From Falsiroseomonas sp051433165 (GTDB lineage Bacteria > Pseudomonadota > Alphaproteobacteria > Acetobacterales > Acetobacteraceae), in assembly GCF_051433165.1 (NCBI RefSeq), contig NZ_JBHMFS010000007.1:159080-223079 (forward strand): 64,000 nt of DNA. Reading direction: 5' to 3'. The notes beneath the pieces are model-generated. The model was not told where the DNA came from, did no database searches, and worked only from the letters and a program-made list of their open reading frames with translations. The position numbers and the translations under genes are program-made. Within the stretch, counting starts at the first letter, position 1. Every line of letters starts with the position of its first letter. Shown here piece after piece: positions 26,156 through 34,202 of this stretch.

Positions 26156-26755
26156 TCAGGCCGGCAGATCCGCTGCGGCGGCCTCGAGTTCCACGGCAAG
26201 GCGGCCGAGCCGCCCGACCGAACGATAGAAATCCGCCATCTCCGCCTTTTCCAGGTCGGCGAAGAAGCGCGCGGCCCAGGGGCGGATATGGCGGGTAAAG
26301 AACGGCGGGGCAGCGCCCGGTTCGCCGGGGAAGGCTCCGGCCAGCAGCCCGGCATAGGCCTCGCAAAGGAACGCGATATGGTCTTCCGGTTCCGCGACGC
26401 CTTCGGCGCGCAGGATGCCGAGCCTCGCGAGGTCGCCGCGCAGATCGGCCAGCGGCCGTTCATGCAGGAAGCCGGTGAGGTAGTAGCTGCCATAGGGCAA
26501 CAGCTCGCCGCGGCCGACACCGATGAACAGCTTGAAGAATTCCTGCTCCGCCGCCTCGGCACGTGTCCGGCCGGCAGCCTCCGCCAGCGCGCCATAGGCC
26601 GCGCCCAACTCGCCCGATTCGCCGCGCAGGGCGCGCATGCGGACCAGCAGGCCGGCATCCGGGGCGGCACCCAGCAGGCGACCGAGCAGCGCAAACAGCC
26701 GCGCCCGTTCCGCATCCACGGGGTCGAGAACCAGTTGAGTCTGTTCTTCCTGCAT
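26156..26755 (-). CDS. TorD-family chaperone for formate dehydrogenase
   Basis: All-helical cytoplasmic chaperone, 199 residues. LFALLGRLLGAAPDAGLL near the start, FFKLFIGVGRGELLPYGSYYLTGFLHERPL in the middle (the TorD/DmsD peptide-binding signature) and EDHIAFLCEAYAGLL are characteristic. Such proteins bind the Tat signal of a molybdoenzyme until the cofactor is loaded, here presumably FdhA. The ATG at 26755 is favoured over an upstream codon because it gives the normal family head. It leads the torD-tat-fdhABC unit; the 159-base gap upstream should hold the promoter, but I could not identify it. Confidence 0.9.
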   Translation of the reverse strand: MQEEQTQLVLDPVDAERARLFALLGRLLGAAPDAGLLVRMRALRGESGELGAAYGALAEAAGRTRAEAAEQEFFKLFIGVGRGELLPYGSYYLTGFLHERPLADLRGDLARLGILRAEGVAEPEDHIAFLCEAYAGLLAGAFPGEPGAAPPFFTRHIRPWAARFFADLEKAEMADFYRSVGRLGRLAVELEAAAADLPA

Positions 26756-26914
26756 CCCGTCGAATGTACCTAAAAGAGTGACAGCACGGCCTCCCAGCCA
26801 CAGCAATCACAGACAGATAGCCTACCAAGCGCAAAGCTCGGCTTTAGGCAAGTCTTTGAATTTGTACTGCGAATCGTTCTCAGTTGACCCGACCCGATGG
26901 CGCGGCACGCGCCG

Positions 26915-27556
26915 TCAGGCGGGCATGGCGCCGCCGTGGCGGCGCCGTGGTTGCCCCGGATCCTGTGCCGGATCCTGCACCGGTTCGGCATGTATTTCGC
27001 CCACCAAGGCCGGGTCTGATGGCGTGGCTTCGGCCAGCAGCGACGGCGGGTCGGGGTCGTCCGGTGCCGCGTCCTGGGCCTCGGGCGCTGCGTCATCTGG
27101 CGTCTCAGGTCGCTCCCCGATCGCCTGGGCCAGCAACTCCTTCAGCTTTCCGCCGATATCGAGCGAGAAGCCGGGCGGCATGCCGGCCGGGTTGTTGTAG
27201 TCCCATGCATAGTCCGAGGGGCCGATGAAGTCGCGGATGGTCGGATCCAGCGACCACATCCGCCGCAGCGCCGCGCCGCGCAACGCCGCGGGGATGCCGG
27301 GGCGGAGGAACTGGCTGAAGTCGCTGGCCTCGGTCAGGTCCTCGATCCGCGGCAGGGCGGACAGATCGATCTCCGGCACGCCCGGGATCGGGCAGGCCTT
27401 TGGCGCGGGGGGCGCGACTTCGGCTTCGTCCGGTGCGTCAGGCGCGATCTCCGATTCCCGCTCCAGCTCCGGCTCCGGCTCCAGCTCCGGCTCCGGCTCC
27501 GGCTGGCGTTTCAGGCGGGACCAGCGGCTGAGGAAGCCATCCTCCTGCCCGCTCAC
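26915..27556 (-). CDS. DUF3306 family protein
   Basis: 213 residues. The head EDGFLSRWSRLKR is the DUF3306 hallmark. A Glu/Pro repeat (27461-27504) follows, then the conserved core PEIDLSALPRIEDLTEASDFSQFL, ALRRMWSLDPTIRDFIGPSDYAWDYN. The C-terminus is acidic and Ala-rich. The family occurs beside formate dehydrogenases in alpha- and betaproteobacteria; no function is established. It is the last gene of a five-gene coupled run and starts with GTG overlapping the DUF3305 stop (GTGA). Confidence 0.85.
   Translation of the reverse strand: MSGQEDGFLSRWSRLKRQPEPEPELEPEPELERESEIAPDAPDEAEVAPPAPKACPIPGVPEIDLSALPRIEDLTEASDFSQFLRPGIPAALRGAALRRMWSLDPTIRDFIGPSDYAWDYNNPAGMPPGFSLDIGGKLKELLAQAIGERPETPDDAAPEAQDAAPDDPDPPSLLAEATPSDPALVGEIHAEPVQDPAQDPGQPRRRHGGAMPA
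27461..27504. repeat. 18-base tandem repeat inside DUF3306 gene
   Basis: Two exact copies of CTCCAGCTCCGGCTCCGG are followed by a partial third copy. On the coding strand they encode a Pro-Glu-Leu-Glu linker. Such a track may vary in length between strains. Confidence 0.8.
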
Positions 27557-28074
27557 TTTTCCGGCTCCGCGATCCGGCTGCGATGCGCCAGGGCCTCCGG
27601 GTCCGCCTGGTCGCGCTTGCGCTTCCAGAAGCCGCGTTCCTTGTGATGGCGGGCGACGAATTCCTGCATCACCGCATGCAGGCGCGGCGGCAAGGGCAGC
27701 GATTCCAGCAGGTCCTGCCCGACATCGGCATAGAGATGCGCCTCCCCCGGATCGGCGGTCACGGTCTGCAGCGTCCAGCCGCTCACCGTCTCCGCGGGCC
27801 GCAGCAGCACCCAGACCAGCGGCTTGGCGGAGGCGAGGTTGTGGCGGTAATTGTCGGTGTCGGTCGGGTACAGCGCGACCTCCGCGCTGCCTGCGAAGAA
27901 CACGGTACGGCCCGGCTCCTCCCGCAGGATGGTCCAGGGCGGTACGTCCGGTGCTTCCTCCAGCACCTCCACCGCGCGCCAGGCGTATTCCGCCCAGCGG
28001 GTCACGCCGGGGCGGCGTTCCACCAGCACGGCGAGCGGGATGAACAGGCTGTCCGGGTTGTGCGTGCGGGTCAT
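27553..28074 (-). CDS. DUF3305 family protein
   Basis: 173 residues. The opening IPLAVLVERRPGVTRWAEYAWRAVEV and the LYPTDTDNYRHNLASAKPLVWVLL segment identify DUF3305, a small beta-rich cytoplasmic family. The C-terminal EFVARHHKERGFWKRKRDQADPE is strongly basic. It is always reported beside DUF3306 and formate dehydrogenase genes; no function is known. The ATG overlaps the DUF6352 stop by four bases (28071-28074), and its own stop overlaps the DUF3306 start. Confidence 0.85.
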   Translation of the reverse strand: MTRTHNPDSLFIPLAVLVERRPGVTRWAEYAWRAVEVLEEAPDVPPWTILREEPGRTVFFAGSAEVALYPTDTDNYRHNLASAKPLVWVLLRPAETVSGWTLQTVTADPGEAHLYADVGQDLLESLPLPPRLHAVMQEFVARHHKERGFWKRKRDQADPEALAHRSRIAEPEK

Positions 28075-29117
28075 GCGCCGCTCTCCCGCGCCCGCAGCGG
28101 CAGCCCCGTCACCAGGTTCTGCGGCTTCATCCGCAGCTTCTGGGCCGCATCCGTGGCGAGCGCCAGGTACACCGGCTTGCCTGCGACGCGCGGCAATACG
28201 CGGGACGCCTCGGCAAACTCCAGCACGCCGAGCCACAGGATGCGCGCCAGCCGCGCCTGCTTCACCTTTTTCCCCTGCCACAGATCATTGGCGATGCCGG
28301 TGGCCTCCGCGTCCAGGCCGACATGCCAGGTCCAGTTGTGATCCTCGATCACCGGCACAGGGCGGATCGTCACCTGCTCGCCGATGACATGGCCAATGAA
28401 GTGTTCCAGGGCGCGGGCCAGGCCATGCTGGCCAGGGCGGTTCTCGGCAATGTCGAGGGCAAAGTCATGTGCGTCGGACCGCCCGCGATACAGCGGCGCG
28501 TTGTCCTCCGACAGCACATCCAGCTCCACCTCCCGCGGCGGGGACCCGGCCTCCACCAGCAACTGCCCGAGAGGCCCGAAGCCGCCATCGCCACCGCGGG
28601 CATCCAGATATTCCTCATCCGCCAGCAGCAGGGCGCCGTGGTGGATGGCGGCGCGTTGCGGGCGGAAGAACAACTCCGCCGCGCGCAGGGTGAAGGCATC
28701 CTCCACCCCCTCCAGCGCCGCGCGGGTCACCAGATGGGTCAGCATCTGCAGGAAGATCGGCGGCACGCCCTGCACGCCGTCGCGGAACAGATCGAGCCAG
28801 GCGGCCTCCAGGCTCGGCTGCGCCAGCACGCGATCGCGGAAGCCGAGGAAGACGGCGAAATTCTCCTGCGCATCAGGGTCCGCCAGCCGGGTGAGTTCGG
28901 CCGGCGACACCACGCGCATCGGCTCCGCCAGCAGCGCCGCGTGCAGGGCGCGTTCCGCCGGGCAGGCTTCCTCCGGCGGCACCAGTTCCGGCCGCGCGCA
29001 GAAGGCGCGCCAGAGGTCGGGGGTGCCGAGGATGCGGCCCTGCTCGTCCCGGTCACACAGATGATGGCCGGAGGCGACCCAGAAATCCCCCGGTGCCAGG
29101 CCTGCGGGGGCGCTCAT
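28071..29117 (-). CDS. DUF6352 family protein
   Basis: 348 residues, soluble. The head GDFWVASGHHLCDRDEQGRI and LGTPDLWRAFCARPELVPPEEACPAE match the DUF6352 family as I remember it. The middle has LRAAELFFRPQRAAIHHGALLLADEEYLD and the C-terminal half has EHFIGHVIGEQVTIRPVPVI and a conserved WHVGLDAEA segment. No catalytic motif of a known enzyme is seen; conserved His and Asp/Glu residues could bind metal. It lies inside the coupled run (ATGA overlaps at both ends). Confidence 0.75.
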   Translation of the reverse strand: MSAPAGLAPGDFWVASGHHLCDRDEQGRILGTPDLWRAFCARPELVPPEEACPAERALHAALLAEPMRVVSPAELTRLADPDAQENFAVFLGFRDRVLAQPSLEAAWLDLFRDGVQGVPPIFLQMLTHLVTRAALEGVEDAFTLRAAELFFRPQRAAIHHGALLLADEEYLDARGGDGGFGPLGQLLVEAGSPPREVELDVLSEDNAPLYRGRSDAHDFALDIAENRPGQHGLARALEHFIGHVIGEQVTIRPVPVIEDHNWTWHVGLDAEATGIANDLWQGKKVKQARLARILWLGVLEFAEASRVLPRVAGKPVYLALATDAAQKLRMKPQNLVTGLPLRARESGA

Positions 29118-29659
29118 GGCTGGCGCCTGCCCAGGGCTGTCAGGTCGGGGTGCTCCACGGCTTCGTCCTCGCTCTCCACCACGGCGAAGACCGGCAGGCT
29201 GGTGAATTGGCTGTGCGGCTGTTCGCGCCGGTGCAGAGTGCGGAAACGCTCGCGCACCTGGCCGTCCTCGACGCTGCGGGACAGGGCCAGCACCGTGCCG
29301 GGGGGGTGGTCGCAGAGGCTTTCGGCGAAGCCCAGCTCCTCCCGCGCCGCGGCCTCCGCGGCCGCGTCATCCGGCGCGCCGTGCTGCGTGCGGATGTGCT
29401 GCGCCAGGGCGGCCAGCGCTGCCGCGTGCTGGGCCTCCGTCGCCTCCGCCACCTCAACGAGTGTGGACCAGCCGAAGGAGGTGAGGCCGAGGAAGCCGCC
29501 GCGGAACGCTTGGCGCCGCTTGCCGGACAGCGCCTCCGGCGCCTCGTTCCAGAAGGCGAAGCCGCCGGGCACCGCCCATTCGCCGGGCTCTGCGGCGTCC
29601 GCGAAGATCACGGTGTCGGAGGGGTCGAGCCGCAGGGTGCGCGGCAGGCGGTGGGTCAT
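29114..29659 (-). CDS. DUF6505 family protein
   Basis: 181 residues, soluble. RLPRTLRLDPSDTVIF at the start, GEWAVPGGFAFWNE, FRGGFLGLTSFGWSTLV and a helical middle with repeated Ala-rich segments match DUF6505 as I recall it. No enzymatic motif is visible. It is coupled to DUF6352 downstream and to the ligase-fold gene upstream by 4-base overlaps, which implies near-equal expression of all five proteins. Confidence 0.72.
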   Translation of the reverse strand: MTHRLPRTLRLDPSDTVIFADAAEPGEWAVPGGFAFWNEAPEALSGKRRQAFRGGFLGLTSFGWSTLVEVAEATEAQHAAALAALAQHIRTQHGAPDDAAAEAAAREELGFAESLCDHPPGTVLALSRSVEDGQVRERFRTLHRREQPHSQFTSLPVFAVVESEDEAVEHPDLTALGRRQP

Positions 29660-30492
29660 GCGGCCTCCATCAGCGCGGCGGCCAGCGGATGCAGGCGGCG
29701 CGTGCCGTCATGTTCCAACACCAGCGCGCCGGTTGCCGGGTCCAGCCCGTGGCGTGCCTCGCCCATCCAGGGCGCGGCCTCCAGGCGGGCGAGGTAGCGG
29801 GAAGCCAGGCGCGCGAAGCCACCCTGCGGCCCCGGATGCTGCCATTCGGCCAGGCCGGCCATCAGATGCCGCGCCCAGCCGGCGGTGAGATCGGCGGCGG
29901 AGATATCTTCCTCCGCCCAGCCTTCCTCCCGCAAAGCGGTCTGGTGCAGGCCGTGGCCGGGCTCCCACCCGGCGGGGAAGGTCAGCCGCGCCTCGATGCC
30001 CACCACCAGCCAATCGGGCACCGCATCCTCCGCCGCACCCTGCGGCCAGGCGAGGCGGGCCTGGCCAATGCGGCCGGCGTTGACGCGGAGGGTGGCAGGC
30101 CAGCCGATGGTGAGGGCGACCTCCGCCGGACCATGGGCGCCCAGCGCATCGGCCAGGGCGCTGACGGCGGCGAACAGGGCCGGGCGGGCGGCGGCCAGCG
30201 GCAGTTCAGGCTCCAGCACCACCGCGGCTTCGATCCGGGCCGAGGACCGCACCCAGGTGAGCGTACCGGCCCCGTGCTGCGGGGCGAGCTCGATGGCACG
30301 GGCCAGCGCATCCCCGCCCTCACGCAGGGCGAAGATGGGACCGAAGGCGGTGGGCAGATCGGGCAGGCCGGTTGTCACGGCGGCGGTGTCTTCCTCGGCG
30401 ATCCCTCGCAACAGCGCGGAGCCCGGCATATATGGCGGTCCAACCCCCGGGCCTAGGGCCTGGGCAGGCACGAGGAATCGCGGCGCCCGCAT
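29656..30492 (-). CDS. biotin/lipoate protein ligase-fold protein (atypical)
   Basis: 278 residues from the ATG at 30492, or 257 from the ATG at 30429. LPTAFGPIFALREGGDALARA and LVVGIEARL correspond to elements of the biotin/lipoyl ligase fold, and RSSARIEAAVVLEPELPL sits where ligases have the adenylate-binding GRGRxGR loop, which is absent. A DUF4444-like C-terminal domain ends in GLDPATGALVLEHDGTRRLHPL. Transfer of biotin or lipoate is therefore doubtful. The start at 30492 has GGGG about 8 bases upstream, but its ATG shares two bases with the ATG of the divergent ferredoxin gene. It heads the five-gene coupled run. Confidence 0.75.
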   Translation of the reverse strand: MRAPRFLVPAQALGPGVGPPYMPGSALLRGIAEEDTAAVTTGLPDLPTAFGPIFALREGGDALARAIELAPQHGAGTLTWVRSSARIEAAVVLEPELPLAAARPALFAAVSALADALGAHGPAEVALTIGWPATLRVNAGRIGQARLAWPQGAAEDAVPDWLVVGIEARLTFPAGWEPGHGLHQTALREEGWAEEDISAADLTAGWARHLMAGLAEWQHPGPQGGFARLASRYLARLEAAPWMGEARHGLDPATGALVLEHDGTRRLHPLAAALMEAA

Positions 30493-32530
30493 GACACGTA
30501 CCCCGATCACCTTCGTCTGCAGTTGCGAGGATACGATGCCGCTGGATGGCCGCGCCATTGCGCGCGGCTGCCCTGGCGGGGCGGCGCGCCTGGCCGAACA
30601 GCTCTGCCAGTCGCAGCTCGACCGTTTCCTGGCCGCCTTGGCGGAGGATGTGCCGGTGACGGTGGCCTGCACCGCCCAGGCGCCGCTGTTTGCGGAGGTG
30701 GCGGAGGATGCCGGTTTCGCGCGGCCATTGAATTTCGTGAATGTGCGGGAAACGGCGGGTTGGTCCGCGGAGGCCAAGGCCGCCGGTCCGAAGATGGCCG
30801 CACTGATCGCCGCTGCCGCCGTGCCGATGCCGGCAACGCCGCTGGTGCCACTGAAAAGCGAGGGCATCACCCTGATCCTCGGCCGGGACGAGGTGGCGCT
30901 GCGGGCCGCGGAACGCCTCGCGGGCGCGTTGGATGTGACCGTGCTGCTGGATGGCAGCGCGCCGGTTGCGCCGCTGCGGACGGCGGAGTTTCCGGTGGCG
31001 CGGGGCCGTGCCGGCACGGCGACAGGCTGGCTCGGAGCGTTCGAGGTGGTGGTGGAAGGCCACGCCATGCCGCGCCCGTCTTCCCGCACCGTCTATGAAT
31101 GGGGGCCACGGCGCGATGGCGCGGTCAGCCGCTGCGACGTGCTGCTGGACCTGACCGGCGGCGCGCCGCTGTTCCCGGCAGCCGAGGTCCGCCAGGGCTA
31201 TCTGCGCGCCGACCCCACCGATGCCGCCGCCGTGGAACGCGCGATCGGCGCGGCGAAGGATCTGGTGGGGGAGTTCGACAAGCCGCGCTTCATCACCTTC
31301 GATGCCGGGCTGTGTGCCCATTCGCGCAACAGGCGCGTGGCCTGCACCCGCTGCCTGGATCTGTGCCCGACCGGCGCGATCACGCCTGGCCGGGACAGCG
31401 TGGTGATCTCGGCCGAGATTTGCGCAGGCTGCGGCGCCTGCGCCGCGGTCTGCCCGACCGGTGCCGCCACCTACGCTTTGCCGGCCTCGGAAAATCTGCT
31501 GCGCCGCCTGCGCGCCCTGCTGCTGACCTACCGCGAGGCGGGTGGGGAGGCGCCGGTGGTGCTGGTGCATGATGCGGAGCATGGCGAGGCGCTGATCGAC
31601 GCGCTCGCCCGGCACGGCACCGGCCTGCCCGCCCGGGTGCTGCCGCTGCGGGTGAATGAGGTCTCCCAGCTCGACCTCGCCTTCTTCCTGGCCGGTTTCG
31701 CCTGGGGTGCGGCGCAGATCCGCCTGCTGCTGCGCGGCCGCCGCGCGCATGGGGTGGAGGGTGTGCTGCGGAACCTGGATTTCACGGCGGAAATCCTGTC
31801 GGGCCTGTCCGTGCCCGACCACGGCACGCCCCGCGCCGGCGCGATCGAGACGGATGATCCCTTCACGCTGGGCGAGGCCCTCGCCGCCCTGCCCCGCCGC
31901 GGTCTGCCCTTCCCGCCCGCCACCTTCCTGGCGCTGGGCACACCGCGGGAGATGCTACGCCAGGCCGGGCGTGCGCTGGCGGAGGGGATGAGCCGGCGGG
32001 ACGCGGTGCTGCCGATGCCGGCGCTGGCCCCCTTCGGCCTGGCCAAGGTAAATGTGGATGGCTGCACTCTGTGTCTGGCCTGCACCATGGTCTGCCCGAC
32101 CGCCGCCTTCACCGCGAATCCCGAAACGCCCCAGCTTCGCTTCCTGGAGGATGCCTGCGTCCAATGCGGCCTTTGCGCCACCACCTGCCCGGAGAAGGTC
32201 ATCACGCTGGAGCCGCGGCTGAACCTGACGCCGGAGGCCGGGCGGATGCAGGTGGTGAAGCAGGAGGATCCCTTCTGCTGCGAGCGCTGCGCGAAACCCT
32301 TCGGCGTGAAGTCGCAGATCGACCGTGTCACCGCCAAGCTGCAGCAGGGTGGCCACTGGATGTTCCGCGACCCGAAGCAGCTGGCCCTGCTGCGGCTGTG
32401 CGAGGATTGCCGCCCCTTCGCCGCCACCGACGCGGCCATCGACCCCTATGCCGGCCCCGACCGCCCGATCGCCAAGACCACGGAGGATTGGCTGCGGGAG
32501 GCGGAGCGGGCGAAGCGGGACGCGACCTGA
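30491..32530 (+). CDS. multi-cluster 4Fe-4S ferredoxin-type protein
   Basis: 679 residues, cytoplasmic. A short Cys motif VCSCEDTMPLD near the start is followed by a Rossmann-like region of 250 residues. Paired ferredoxin clusters come next (CTRCLDLCPTGAI then CAGCGACAAVCPTGAA), then a central DsrE-like/alpha-beta domain (about 350-500). A second pair follows (CTLCLACTMVCPTAAF then CVQCGLCATTCPEKVI), with late Cys groups CCERCAKPF and CEDCRPF. At least four [4Fe-4S] clusters are predicted. This protein is typical of alphaproteobacterial formate dehydrogenase islands; a role as electron donor or acceptor is inferred. The start at 30491 keeps the CSCEDT motif; the ATG at 30536 has a closer GAGGA and is the alternative. 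Confidence 0.88.
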   Translation: MTRTPITFVCSCEDTMPLDGRAIARGCPGGAARLAEQLCQSQLDRFLAALAEDVPVTVACTAQAPLFAEVAEDAGFARPLNFVNVRETAGWSAEAKAAGPKMAALIAAAAVPMPATPLVPLKSEGITLILGRDEVALRAAERLAGALDVTVLLDGSAPVAPLRTAEFPVARGRAGTATGWLGAFEVVVEGHAMPRPSSRTVYEWGPRRDGAVSRCDVLLDLTGGAPLFPAAEVRQGYLRADPTDAAAVERAIGAAKDLVGEFDKPRFITFDAGLCAHSRNRRVACTRCLDLCPTGAITPGRDSVVISAEICAGCGACAAVCPTGAATYALPASENLLRRLRALLLTYREAGGEAPVVLVHDAEHGEALIDALARHGTGLPARVLPLRVNEVSQLDLAFFLAGFAWGAAQIRLLLRGRRAHGVEGVLRNLDFTAEILSGLSVPDHGTPRAGAIETDDPFTLGEALAALPRRGLPFPPATFLALGTPREMLRQAGRALAEGMSRRDAVLPMPALAPFGLAKVNVDGCTLCLACTMVCPTAAFTANPETPQLRFLEDACVQCGLCATTCPEKVITLEPRLNLTPEAGRMQVVKQEDPFCCERCAKPFGVKSQIDRVTAKLQQGGHWMFRDPKQLALLRLCEDCRPFAATDAAIDPYAGPDRPIAKTTEDWLREAERAKRDAT

Positions 32531-32586
32531 TTGCGGGCACGGGATCGCGCGCCTAGGTTCACCCGGCGCAGGCAGGAGCCCAACGC

Positions 32587-32832
32587 ATGAACGCCCCCTT
32601 CCCCGGCGGCAAGCGCCCGGTGGTGCTGGAACTGGACGAGGCGCTGGTGCAGCGCGCGGAGAAACTGAACCGCGACCTGCCCGGCACGATCGCGCGGCTG
32701 CTGGAAGCCCATGTCGCGGACCAGGACGCGAAGCTGGCGGAAAGCCGCGCGGCGGCGGAGGCGCATGCCGCCGCCACCAACGCCTTCATCGAGAAGCACG
32801 GCTTCTGGGCCGAAGAATACGCGCAATTCTGA
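32587..32832 (+). CDS. ccdA: CcdA-family antitoxin
   Basis: 81 residues. The N-terminal ribbon-helix-helix (VVLELDEALVQRAEKLNRDLPGTIARLL) should bind DNA and autoregulate the pair. The C-terminal helix ending GFWAEEYAQF is the flexible part that neutralises CcdB. It lies 13 bases before the ccdB start. It is well formed and probably active. Confidence 0.9.
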   Translation: MNAPFPGGKRPVVLELDEALVQRAEKLNRDLPGTIARLLEAHVADQDAKLAESRAAAEAHAAATNAFIEKHGFWAEEYAQF

Positions 32833-32845
32833 TGCGCCGACGCTG

Positions 32846-33163
32846 ATGCCGCAGTTCGACGTGCACCGCACCAAAACCCGCTCCGTGCCTTTCGTAGTGG
32901 TGCTGCAATCCGCCGCATTCGACCATCTGCGAACCCGCCTGGTCGCGCCGCTGATCGATTCGGCCGAGGCCGCCGCGGCGGGGTACCCGAAGCGCACGCC
33001 GCGATTCACCATCGCCGGGCATGACCTGACCCTCGATATCCTGCAGACCACCGCCATCCCGCGCGGCGCGCTCGGCCCGCTGGTCGGCTCGCTGGCCGAT
33101 GACAACAGCGCGACGCGCATCGTCGCAGCGCTGGACGAGGCGATCTCGCGCGCCCATGGCTGA
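32846..33163 (+). CDS. ccdB: CcdB-family gyrase-poison toxin
   Basis: 105 residues, normal for CcdB. The opening MPQFDVHRTKTRSVPFVVVLQS, the DHLRTRLVAPLI segment and RFTIAGHDLTLDILQTTAIPRGALG match the family, whose members trap DNA gyrase. The C-terminal helix IVAALDEAISRAHG, where gyrase contacts lie, is intact. It is paired with ccdA upstream. The ATG at 32846 is used because an ATG at 32832 runs into a stop after four codons. A chromosomal copy, not plasmid-linked here. Confidence 0.9.
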   Translation: MPQFDVHRTKTRSVPFVVVLQSAAFDHLRTRLVAPLIDSAEAAAAGYPKRTPRFTIAGHDLTLDILQTTAIPRGALGPLVGSLADDNSATRIVAALDEAISRAHG

Positions 33164-33187
33164 ATGGACACACCGGAGGACACCGCG

Positions 33188-34201
33188 ATGCTGAACCAGC
33201 AGATCCTGCTCGCCCGCCGCCCGCAGGGCGCCCCCGTGGCCGAGGATTTCCGGCTGGTCGAGACGCCGATCCCCGATCCCGGCCCTGGCGATGTGCTGGT
33301 GCAGCACCGCTTCATCTCGCTCGACCCCTACCAGCGCGGCCGCATGGATGACGTGAAGTCCTACTCGGCGCCCGTTGCCATCGGCGGCGTCATGGAATGC
33401 CAGGCGGTCGGCCAGGTGGCGGCCAGCAGCGATGCGCGGTTCCGGGAGGGGGATTGGGTGCTCGGCGGCTTTGGCTGGCAGGGCTATTCCATCCGCCCCG
33501 CCAAGTCACTGATCGCGCTCGACCCGAAGGAAGCACCGCCCTCCACCGCGCTCGGTGTGCTGGGCATGCCGGGGCTGACCGCCTGGGTCGGGCTGGAGGA
33601 TATCGGCCAGCCGAAATCGGGGGAGATGCTGGTGGTCTCCGCTGCCTCCGGCGCCGTCGGCCAGGTGGTGGGGCAGCTTGGCAAGATCCGCGGCGCGAAG
33701 GTGGTGGGCATCGCCGGTGGGGCGGAGAAATGCGCCTTCGTGAAGGACACGCTGCATTTCAACGCGGCGCTGGACCACCGCGGCGACCTCAACGCGCAAC
33801 TCGATGCCGCCTGCCCGGATGGGGTGGATGTGTATTGGGAGAATGTGGGCGGTGCGGTGCAGGCGGCGGTGTTCCCGCGCTTCCGCGATTTCGGCCGCAT
33901 GGTGATGTGCGGCATGATCGCGCAATACAACACCGCATCGGGGGCCGCCGCCGCCGGGGCCCCGGCGGGGCCGAATCTCGGGCCGGTGGTACGCAAGCGC
34001 CTGCGCATCCAGGGCTTCATCGTCTCCGACACCGGCTGGCCGCGCTACGGCCAGTTCCGCAAGGAGATGCTGAGCCATATCCAGGCCGGGCGCCTCCATT
34101 ATCGGGAGGATGTGGCCCACGGCCTGGCCAATGCGCCGGCGGCGTTCATGGGCATGCTGGAGGGGCGGAATTTCGGCAAGCAGGTTGTCGCGCTCGACTG
34201 A
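33188..34201 (+). CDS. NADP-dependent medium-chain oxidoreductase (zinc-free)
   Basis: 337 residues of the prostaglandin-reductase/quinone-oxidoreductase type. RFISLDPYQRGRMDD near residue 45 and the cofactor loop SAASGAVGQVVGQLGKIRGAKVVGIAG near residue 150 are diagnostic. YWENVGG and NLGPVVRKRLRIQGFIV follow. Zinc ligands of alcohol dehydrogenases are lacking, so it should reduce activated alkenes with NADPH. The ATG at 33188 follows GGAGGA at 7 bases; an upstream ATG at 33164 touches the ccdB stop. Only one base separates it from the next gene. Confidence 0.92.
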   Translation: MLNQQILLARRPQGAPVAEDFRLVETPIPDPGPGDVLVQHRFISLDPYQRGRMDDVKSYSAPVAIGGVMECQAVGQVAASSDARFREGDWVLGGFGWQGYSIRPAKSLIALDPKEAPPSTALGVLGMPGLTAWVGLEDIGQPKSGEMLVVSAASGAVGQVVGQLGKIRGAKVVGIAGGAEKCAFVKDTLHFNAALDHRGDLNAQLDAACPDGVDVYWENVGGAVQAAVFPRFRDFGRMVMCGMIAQYNTASGAAAAGAPAGPNLGPVVRKRLRIQGFIVSDTGWPRYGQFRKEMLSHIQAGRLHYREDVAHGLANAPAAFMGMLEGRNFGKQVVALD

Positions 34202-34202
34202 C

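Noticed and set aside
26756..26914. FNR-type site or promoter upstream of the torD-fdh unit
   Set aside because: No TTGAT-N4-ATCAA or convincing -35/-10 pair was found on the minus strand.
27461..27504. Tandem repeat as a CRISPR-like or mobile feature
   Set aside because: It is in frame, encodes a Pro/Glu linker and has no spacers.
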